This document shows positions 58,038 to 64,000 of a stretch of DNA of 64,000 bases, piece after piece. Below the pieces are notes generated by a model. The model saw only the letters and a program-made list of their open reading frames with translations, was not told the origin of the DNA and did no database searches. Position numbers and translations under genes: made by a program. The number at the start of each line of letters is the position of its first letter. Positions within the stretch are counted from its first letter, which is position 1. The stretch comes from Kiritimatiellia bacterium (GTDB lineage Bacteria > Verrucomicrobiota > Kiritimatiellia > JAAZAB01), in assembly GCA_028718125.1 (NCBI GenBank), contig JAQUMN010000001.1, positions 124,001 to 188,000 on the forward strand, written 5' to 3'.

Positions 58038-59327
58038 ATGAGCGCCTGTTCACCATCCAAACGTCCGGTTACCATGCGCCGGGTTTGCATTACGCTGGCA
58101 ATCCTTTTCGGCATCGTCTTCGTTGCCGCAACGCTGCCGGTTGTGTTGCCCTTTCGATCAGCCGGTTTTATCGGCCATCTCCGGATTCTGTTATACTGCC
58201 TTGTGTTTGTTTTCGGTTTGGCATGGGGCGCCTTGTCCCTCCTGGCCATTCCACGGTCCATCCTGTACCTCCTACATCTCCGCTGGCCCGAGGCATCCAT
58301 TAGAAATTGGATAGCCGGTTTTGCGGCTTTCGGCCTGGGTTGTTTGCCCGTTGCGTTAGGCGTTGCCGGCTATATTACGCTGCGCATACCGGACATGCGC
58401 CCGATGATTTTTATCCCGCCATTGACCGCTGAACAGCACCTGCTTTGCGATGCCCTGAAGAAGGATGTTAAGACGTTAGCCGGAGATATCGGCAGGCGGA
58501 ACGTCAGCACCCGTTATGAAGCCGTTTGCGCAACGGCCGACACGATCGAACGCTCGCTGATGAAGGAGGGCTACCATGTCCGTCGCCAGGGTTATGAAAT
58601 TAACTGGCTGAAAGGCCGGCCCTGTTACAATCTTGAAGTTGAAATCTGGGGCACGGAGCATCCCGATGAAATCGTCGTGATCGGCGCCCATTACGACTCG
58701 GCCGAGCAGACTCCCGGCGCCAACGATAATGCCAGCGGCGTGGCCGCCTTACTGGCCCTCGCCCGCGCGGCAGCCGGTGCCCACCCTGAGCGGACGCTGC
58801 GTTTCGTGGCGTTCGTCAACGAAGAACCGCCATTTTTCTGGACGTGGAGCATGGGCAGCCTGGTGTATGCCCGTCAATGCCGAACTCGTAACGAACGGAT
58901 TGTCGCCATGCTCTGCCTGGAAACCCTGGGGTATTATTCCGATGAACCGGGAAGCCAGCGTTATCCCATCTCTCTGCTCGGCCGAATTTATCCAACCACC
59001 GGTAATTTTGTCGGGTTCATCGGCAATATCAAATCAAGATCCCTTGTCAGGAGCGTTGCGCAAAGCTTCCGCCGCGCGGCGCTATGTCCCTCGGTAGCGG
59101 CTTTCATGCCCGCCTGGGTTACGGGCGTCAGCTGGTCCGATCATTGGGCCTTCTGGCACGAAGGTTATCCGGCCATCCTGGTAACGGACACCGCCCTGTT
59201 CCGGTATTGTTGGTATCATACGCCGGAAGACACGCCGGAGAAACTGAACTATGACCGGCTGACGTTGGTGGTTGAAGGATTAAAAACCGTTGTGGCCGAT
59301 CTTGCCGGAATAAACGTCGGGCATTAA
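58038..59327 (+). CDS. Membrane-anchored M28-family zinc peptidase
   Basis: 429 residues. Three or four N-terminal transmembrane helices (about 15-115) precede an M28 aminopeptidase domain: VVIGAHYDSAEQTPGANDNASGVAALLALA gives His218, Asp220 and the bridging Asp230; FVAFVNEEPPFFWTWSMGS holds the catalytic Glu pair; further ligands include Glu in LETLGYY and His in YHTPEDTPEKL. It therefore appears catalytically complete. CAGGAG lies before the ATG. It is the last gene of the divergent cluster, 177 bp after the radical SAM gene; the gap shows no feature. Cleavage of peptides from the cluster's small protein is one possibility. Confidence 0.85.
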   Translation: MSACSPSKRPVTMRRVCITLAILFGIVFVAATLPVVLPFRSAGFIGHLRILLYCLVFVFGLAWGALSLLAIPRSILYLLHLRWPEASIRNWIAGFAAFGLGCLPVALGVAGYITLRIPDMRPMIFIPPLTAEQHLLCDALKKDVKTLAGDIGRRNVSTRYEAVCATADTIERSLMKEGYHVRRQGYEINWLKGRPCYNLEVEIWGTEHPDEIVVIGAHYDSAEQTPGANDNASGVAALLALARAAAGAHPERTLRFVAFVNEEPPFFWTWSMGSLVYARQCRTRNERIVAMLCLETLGYYSDEPGSQRYPISLLGRIYPTTGNFVGFIGNIKSRSLVRSVAQSFRRAALCPSVAAFMPAWVTGVSWSDHWAFWHEGYPAILVTDTALFRYCWYHTPEDTPEKLNYDRLTLVVEGLKTVVADLAGINVGH

Positions 59328-59373
59328 ATAATCCGGCGTGGACATGTACCGCCTCGGTTACAGGGGCAGAAAT

Positions 59374-59436
59374 GGCGCGACCACGCCTTGGCGTGGCATG
59401 CACATAGGTTTACCCCGCTCAAAGCGGGGTCGCGCC
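59374..59436. repeat. Three-way-junction palindrome
   Basis: Outer arms GGCGCGACC (59374-59382) and GGTCGCGCC (59428-59436) enclose two hairpins: CCACGCCTTGGCGTGG (59381-59396) and CCCCGCTCAAAGCGGGG (59413-59429). It lies between the peptidase and transporter genes. Confidence 0.7.
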
Positions 59437-59509
59437 TTACGCACCGAAGGGTAATGCCGATATTGTGATTTGCATTGCCTACAAATGGCATTATCATGTC
59501 AGGAATTAT

Positions 59510-60784
59510 ATGACCGAAGGACTATTTGACGAAACCATTGTCCGGGCACGCACCAAGTTTGTCGCCATGGCGGCGACGTTCTCCCTGGGCGTGTTCAACG
59601 ATAATTTCTACAAGCAGGCGGTATTGCTCCTGGCGGTCGGCGCGGGGCGACCGGATATGCAGGGGTACGCCCTGGCCCTCTTTACGCTGCCGTTCATTGT
59701 CTTCGCCGCCCCGGCCGGCTGGATGGCGGACCGCTTTCCCAAGCGCACCATTGTGATTGGCGCCAAGACCATGGAATTAGCCGCCATGCTGGCCGGCGCG
59801 GCCGGTGTCTGCTCCGGGCATTGGTGGCTGATTTTTACCATGCTGGGCCTGATGGGCCTGCAAGCCGCCTGCTTCAGTCCCGCGCTCAATGGGTCCATTC
59901 CCGAGCTGTATCCCGCCACGTATGTCGCCAAGGCCAACGCCATTCTGCGCATTTTTGTGACGGTGGCTATTTTAAGCGGCACGGCCGCGGCCGGGTTTGC
60001 CCTGGACCGTTCCGGCACGGGATTGTTCGGCCTGGCCCGCGGTCCCCTCATGGTCGCCCTGGTCGTTATCGCGGTGGCTGCCGCAGGACTGCTGGTCAGC
60101 TTAGGCGTGCCCAAACTCCCGGCCGCGGCGCCGGGTGTAAAATTTCCCTGGACGGGTCCCGCCGACAGCATCCGGCAATTGGGCGAAATTCTTAAAGACC
60201 CCCCGCTGGCCATTACGATCGGCGCCGACATATTCATCTGGTTTGTCGGATCGCTTCAAATATTGCTTATCAATCCGCTGGGACTCATGCAGTTCGAAAT
60301 GAGTTCATCGGTCACCAGTTTCCTGATCGTGGCCGAACTCGGCGGGATTGCGGTCGGCGGCTTGCTGGGCAGTCGCCTGGCCAAGGGAACGCATTGGCAT
60401 CGCCCGGTAGTTTTATCCGGCATCATATTTTCCCTGCTCATGATGGCAATGGTGTCTGTCCCGTGCCTTCCGGCACCCGCCCGGCATGCGGCCCTTTTCG
60501 TGCTCATCGCCGCCATCGGCGTGGCCGGCGGGGTGTTCCTGATTCCCGTGGAGAGTTTCATCCAGGTACGCGCCGCGCCGGAACGCAAGGGCGCCGTCCT
60601 GGCGGCCACCAACTTTGTGGTCTTTATCGGCATTATGCTTTCCGGGTTCCTGGCCAACCTGCTCAATGCCGCCTGGCGGCCGACAACCAGCTTTGGTATG
60701 GCCGGTGTGTTGTCGCTGCTGATTGTCGTCTGGTTGTTCCTGAAATATCGCAAAGCGGATCTTGAAACGTCATCTGCAGGTTAA
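59510..60784 (+). CDS. lplT: LplT-like lysophospholipid transporter (MFS)
   Basis: 424-residue major facilitator with twelve predicted helices. ATLFSLGVFNDNFYKQAVLLLAV-like start, PFIVFAAPAGWMADRFPKRTIVIGAK (loop 2-3 motif), and ACFSPALNGSIPELYPATYVAKANAILRI resemble LplT, which flips lysophospholipids across the inner membrane. The gene upstream of an Aas-like acyltransferase-ligase supports this, as in lplT-aas operons. AGGA lies before ATG 59510; 45 bp of longer frame are rejected. A 376-bp repeat-bearing gap separates it from aas. Confidence 0.85.
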   Translation: MTEGLFDETIVRARTKFVAMAATFSLGVFNDNFYKQAVLLLAVGAGRPDMQGYALALFTLPFIVFAAPAGWMADRFPKRTIVIGAKTMELAAMLAGAAGVCSGHWWLIFTMLGLMGLQAACFSPALNGSIPELYPATYVAKANAILRIFVTVAILSGTAAAGFALDRSGTGLFGLARGPLMVALVVIAVAAAGLLVSLGVPKLPAAAPGVKFPWTGPADSIRQLGEILKDPPLAITIGADIFIWFVGSLQILLINPLGLMQFEMSSSVTSFLIVAELGGIAVGGLLGSRLAKGTHWHRPVVLSGIIFSLLMMAMVSVPCLPAPARHAALFVLIAAIGVAGGVFLIPVESFIQVRAAPERKGAVLAATNFVVFIGIMLSGFLANLLNAAWRPTTSFGMAGVLSLLIVVWLFLKYRKADLETSSAG

Positions 60785-60806
60785 ATATTTCTGCAACCAA
60801 GAAAGC

Positions 60807-61115
60807 GAACCACGGATGAACACAGATGCACACGGATTAAGAAAAATAATATTATAAATCATTGGTGTCCAAAATAATATTCCCTCTCCCTTGGGAGAGG
60901 GTTAGGATGAGGGAATACTGGCAAATGTGCCCCCTCACCTCTTTCCTCTCCCGAGGGAGAGGATGAGGTTTCGTAAATCGACAACTTGAAAAGTGTGCTG
61001 TGTTATTAACGTTTTTACCATTCTGAAATTGTTGTTTTGGACAAGCATGATTATAAATATTTGATTATCCTCATTTCCTGTCCGGTATCCGTGTCAATCC
61101 GTGTTCATCCGTGGT
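60807..61115. repeat. Nested inverted-repeat element between lplT and aas
   Basis: Outer ends ACCACGGATGAACACAGATG (from 60809) and CCGTGTTCATCCGTGGT (to 61115) are inverted; inside, ATTGGTGTCCAAAATAAT and its imperfect inverse ATTGTTGTTTTGGACAAGC; inside that, CCCTCTCCCTTGGGAGAGGG and a CCTCTCCCGAGGGAGAGG hairpin. It fills the 375-bp gap 60785-61159. Nothing coding is seen. Confidence 0.7.
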
Positions 61116-61159
61116 AAAAATTTTGTTTTCTGGCTGTTTCCAACGTTCAAGGTGCCACG

Positions 61160-63775
61160 ATGCTTATTCGATTGTTCAGCGCCCTGGTTCGCGGCCTCTT
61201 GAGCCTGCGGTACCGTATTCAGGTGACCGGTCTTGAGCGGATTGCCGCCAAAGGTCGCGGCGGCATACTGTTTTTGCCGAACCATCCCGCTTTGATCGAT
61301 CCCTTCATCATCTGGTCCGAACTTTCGCGATATTTCCGGGTGAGCGCGCTGGCGGACAAGGACCAGATGGACCGGCCCATCCTGCGCCGGATTGTCCCGT
61401 ATGCCGGCATACGGCTGATCCGCGACCCGCTCAAATACGGTGAAGCCTGCCAGGCCGAGGTGGCGCAAGTGCTGGCGGATTGTGTGGCCGGCCTGAAGCG
61501 GGGTGAAAACCTGCTGTTGTATCCTGCCGGGCGTATTTATCGCAAAGGCCGGGAGAACCTGGGCGGTAACAGTGCCGTGGAGTTCATTCTAAAAAACATG
61601 CCCGAATTGCGCGTGGTCCTCATCCGCACAACGGGATTGTGGGGCAGCCGGTTCGGCTTCGCGTATTATGGCCGCCCGCCGCTCGTTGGACGCGCCCTGT
61701 GGCAGGGATGCCTGGCCCTCCTGGCCAACGGCATTTTCTTCGGCCCGCGCCGCCACGTTGCAATCGAACTGACGGAGCCTGCCGATCTGCCCCGTGCCGC
61801 AGATCGCGGCACGCTCAACCGTTACCTTGAAACTTTTTACAACCGGGAGAAACAGTCTAACACCTACGTGCCTTACACAATCTGGGAACGGGGTGGAACG
61901 CGCCTGATGCCTGAGCCGGTTTCCGCGAATGCCGTTGCGGCCGGCGAACCGATTCCTCCGGCCACGGCCGATATCGTGCTGACGCATCTCCGGGAGCTAT
62001 CGGGAAAACAAAGTCTGGCTCACGAGGAAACTCTGGCCGGTGACCTGGGGCTGGATAGCCTGGCGCGCGTGGAATTGGCGCTCTGGGTGGAGCAGGAGTT
62101 CGGTTTCCCGGCCGGCGAGGACAGCATGGTTACCGTGAATGATGTCCTGTGCGCCGCATGCGGCCAGTTGGTTTCGGCCGGACCGCTGGAACTTAAATCC
62201 ATTCCGGCAGCCTGGTTCGATACGCGTCGCGCGCCGTTAATGCTTCCCGAAGGACGGACGCTGACGGAGGTGTTTCTGGCCCAGGCCCGGCGCGGCCCGA
62301 ACCGGGTTGCCGTTGCCGATCAGTCCTCGGGTGTCAAGACCTATCGGGACATGGTGGCCGCGATCCTCGTTCTGAAACCCGAAATCGAACGGCTCGAAGG
62401 CCGTTATATCGGGATCATGCTGCCGGCTTCGGCGGGGGCGGGAATCCTGTATTTCGCCGTGCTCTTTTCCGGCAAAATACCGGTCATGATCAATTGGACG
62501 ATCGGCGTGCGTGCGCTCGAACATGCCGTGCATTTATTGGAAATGCGCCATATCCTCACCGCCCGCACCCTGGTGGAAAAGCTGAGCATGCAGGGCGGAG
62601 AATTCGGCGCCATCGAAGACACGTTTCTGTTCCTGGAATCCTGGCGTAAAACTTTTTCCTGGCGGCGCAAGCTGGCGGCCGCGGTCCGGAGCCGGACGAG
62701 CTGGGCCGTGCTCGATGCTGTCCGTGTACCGGAAACAGCCGTTGTGTTATTTACCAGCGGATCGGAAAGCCTGCCCAAGGCCGTCCCCTTGACCCACGCC
62801 AACCTGCTGGCCAACATGCGCGACTGTCTGAGCGTGATCCGTCTGAACGCGAGCGACCGGTTCATGGGTATCCTGCCGCCCTTTCATTCGTTCGGAATCA
62901 ATGTGACCCTGGCCTTCTCCCTGTGCGGCGGTATTCCCACGGTTTATCATCCGGCGCCCACGGAAGGCGGCCTGCTGGCGCGCCTGATCGAAGCCTACCA
63001 GGTTACCGTGCTCGCGGGCACGCCCACGTTCCTGAACGGCATCCTGCGCGCCGCGAGCGGACATGCGCTGGAGACATTGCGCCTGGTGGTTTCCGGCGCC
63101 GAAAAATGCCCGGCCGCCGTACATGCGGCCTTGGCGCAGAAAGCGCACGGGGCCATTATATGGGAAGGCTACGGCATTACGGAATGCTCGCCGGTCGTTT
63201 CGATTAATGACGGCGGCGCGCCCGGGACCATCGGAAAAATACTGCCTTCCTTGCATCACGCCATTGTGCATCCCGAAACCGGCCGGCAGGTGGCGCCCGG
63301 GCAGACCGGCATGTTGCTCTTGCGCGGGCCCTCGATTTTCGGCGGCTACCTGAATTATGATGGGCCTTCGCCGTTTGTCGAACGGGAGGGGGAGTCCTGG
63401 TATCGCACCGGCGACCTGGTCTCGGAAGACGAGCATGGCGTGCTGACGTTTATCGGGAGGCTCAAACGATTTGTCAAGCTTGGCGGCGAAATGATATCCT
63501 TGCCGGCCATCGAAGAAGTCCTGATCCGGAATTTTGGCGACGCGGCCGCGGAAGGCCCCATCCTGGCCGTGGAGGCAACACCCTCGGATACCGCGCCCGA
63601 GCTGGTCCTGTTTACCGTGCAACCCATGGCCCGCGAAGCGGCCAACCAGGTCATCCGCGAGGCGGGTCTTTCTCCGTTACACAATATCCGCGCCGTGCGC
63701 GTGGTGGCAGCCATCCCTACGCTGGGCACGGGCAAGACGGATTATCGGGCGCTGAAGAAGATACTGGCGGAATGA
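61160..63775 (+). CDS. aas: Acyltransferase - acyl carrier protein - acyl-ACP synthetase fusion (Aas-like)
   Basis: 871 residues in three parts. PlsC-type acyltransferase (about 1-250): NHPALID at 41-47 gives the HX4D motif (His42, Asp47). ACP-like domain (about 265-340): LGLDSLARVE with Ser300 as the 4'-phosphopantetheine site. AMP-binding ligase (about 350-871): LFTSGSESLPKAVPLTHANLL, GYGITECSPVVSIND and YRTGDLV. E. coli Aas re-acylates lysophosphatidylethanolamine using ACP bound as a separate subunit and lacks the internal ACP. With LplT upstream, lysophospholipid salvage is likely. AAGGTG precedes the start. Confidence 0.88.
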   Translation: MLIRLFSALVRGLLSLRYRIQVTGLERIAAKGRGGILFLPNHPALIDPFIIWSELSRYFRVSALADKDQMDRPILRRIVPYAGIRLIRDPLKYGEACQAEVAQVLADCVAGLKRGENLLLYPAGRIYRKGRENLGGNSAVEFILKNMPELRVVLIRTTGLWGSRFGFAYYGRPPLVGRALWQGCLALLANGIFFGPRRHVAIELTEPADLPRAADRGTLNRYLETFYNREKQSNTYVPYTIWERGGTRLMPEPVSANAVAAGEPIPPATADIVLTHLRELSGKQSLAHEETLAGDLGLDSLARVELALWVEQEFGFPAGEDSMVTVNDVLCAACGQLVSAGPLELKSIPAAWFDTRRAPLMLPEGRTLTEVFLAQARRGPNRVAVADQSSGVKTYRDMVAAILVLKPEIERLEGRYIGIMLPASAGAGILYFAVLFSGKIPVMINWTIGVRALEHAVHLLEMRHILTARTLVEKLSMQGGEFGAIEDTFLFLESWRKTFSWRRKLAAAVRSRTSWAVLDAVRVPETAVVLFTSGSESLPKAVPLTHANLLANMRDCLSVIRLNASDRFMGILPPFHSFGINVTLAFSLCGGIPTVYHPAPTEGGLLARLIEAYQVTVLAGTPTFLNGILRAASGHALETLRLVVSGAEKCPAAVHAALAQKAHGAIIWEGYGITECSPVVSINDGGAPGTIGKILPSLHHAIVHPETGRQVAPGQTGMLLLRGPSIFGGYLNYDGPSPFVEREGESWYRTGDLVSEDEHGVLTFIGRLKRFVKLGGEMISLPAIEEVLIRNFGDAAAEGPILAVEATPSDTAPELVLFTVQPMAREAANQVIREAGLSPLHNIRAVRVVAAIPTLGTGKTDYRALKKILAE

Positions 63776-63825
63776 GAAGATTTTGGAGTCCCAGCCGGAA
63801 CAACGGCACGCAAGGAATACAAATA

Positions 63826-63853
63826 AAACGGCGGGCTCAGAGAGTCCGCCGTT
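63826..63853 (-). terminator. Terminator of rplT (possibly bidirectional)
   Basis: AAACGGCGG (63826-63834), loop, CCGCCGTTT (63847-63855); on the minus strand it is followed by TTTTATTTG, and it also ends the aas gene on the plus strand. Confidence 0.65.
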
Positions 63854-63879
63854 TCGTTAAATACGTCCTGCCGGAGCCA

Positions 63880-64000
63880 TCATGCCTGGGTGGCTTTGGC
63901 TTCGCCCACGATCTTGGCAAATCCTTCCGGATCGTGGATGGCGATTTCGGAAAGCATTTTCCGGTTGAGTTCCACGCGGGCCTTGGTCAACCCCTCGATG
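63880..64000 (-). CDS. rplT: 50S ribosomal protein L20, 3' end only
   Basis: The minus-strand frame read from the window end gives IEGLTKARVELNRKMLSEIA, then IHDPEGFAKIVGEAKATQA and a TGA stop at 63880-63882. This matches the L20 C-terminus, whose usual form is LKKAGIELDRKVLADLAV...FAxIVEQAKA. L20 binds 23S rRNA early in 50S assembly. The rest of the gene lies beyond the window, where infC/rpmI/rplT order would be expected. Confidence 0.85.
   Translation of the reverse strand, partial: IEGLTKARVELNRKMLSEIAIHDPEGFAKIVGEAKATQA

Overview
The window is a GC-rich (high-fifties percent by eye) bacterial chromosome segment, probably from an uncultured member of the Planctomycetes-Verrucomicrobia-Chlamydiae assemblage, with Kiritimatiellota/Verrucomicrobiota-like lineages most likely. 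This is inferred from gene content: a DUF2723 membrane protein fused to TPRs, a TGS-uridine kinase fusion, a non-pyrrolysine MttB paralogue, a UroD-like methyltransferase, a GH20-like enzyme, L-fucose isomerase, secreted beta-helix and LamG-like proteins, and a fungal-type ketol-acid reductoisomerase. No rRNA, tRNA or CRISPR array was recognised. The window starts inside a UbiA-family gene and ends inside rplT.

Layout. 1-4840: UbiA-family prenyltransferase, a truncated ceramidase-like gene and the DUF2723-TPR protein. 4936-10768 (minus strand): one run rsmI - STAS - PP2C/SpoIIE phosphatase - grpE - dnaJ - rsmE, joining a partner-switching pair to heat-shock chaperones. 11154-13405: UroD-like protein, then a coiled-coil membrane protein with an overlapping lipoprotein. 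13551-15661: leuB-asd. 15816-20575: beta-helix protein coupled to an FAA hydrolase, PP-loop thiolase-like enzyme, HAD phosphatase coupled to an amidohydrolase. 20851-27196: GH20-like enzyme, TGS-uridine kinase, ilvC, ROK kinase. 27324-30374: secreted LamG-like and beta-helix proteins. 30455-32374: trpR-trpB2, divergent from a 22-codon Cys/Lys microprotein gene that has its own promoter and terminator. 32521-41702: MttB-like protein, Kelch-like secreted protein, LptF/G permease, glycerate kinase, membrane protein, PilT, GT-C-like membrane protein. 41731-49452: sugar genes (mutarotase-like, fucI, galK, phosphomannomutase), rnhC and a secreted EF-hand protein. 49719-53575: DUF2339-DUF3999 pair. 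53609-59327: a sigma-54 enhancer-binding protein divergent from a candidate -24/-12 promoter serving a small membrane peptide, a lipase-like hydrolase, a B12-type radical SAM enzyme and an M28 peptidase. 59510-63775: LplT-like transporter and an Aas-like acyltransferase-ACP-ligase fusion. 63880-64000: rplT 3' end.

The intergenic DNA is rich in small palindromic repeats of several families. One MITE-like family has 10-bp terminal inverted repeats (GGCTGCGTCA). Another palindrome occurs between genes and also, in frame, inside two coding sequences; one copy interrupts an otherwise perfect 18-bp inverted repeat and is flanked by a 5-bp duplication. The two most unusual gene-level observations are the sigma-54-linked cluster at 53.6-59.3 kb and the microprotein unit at 32.23-32.44 kb.
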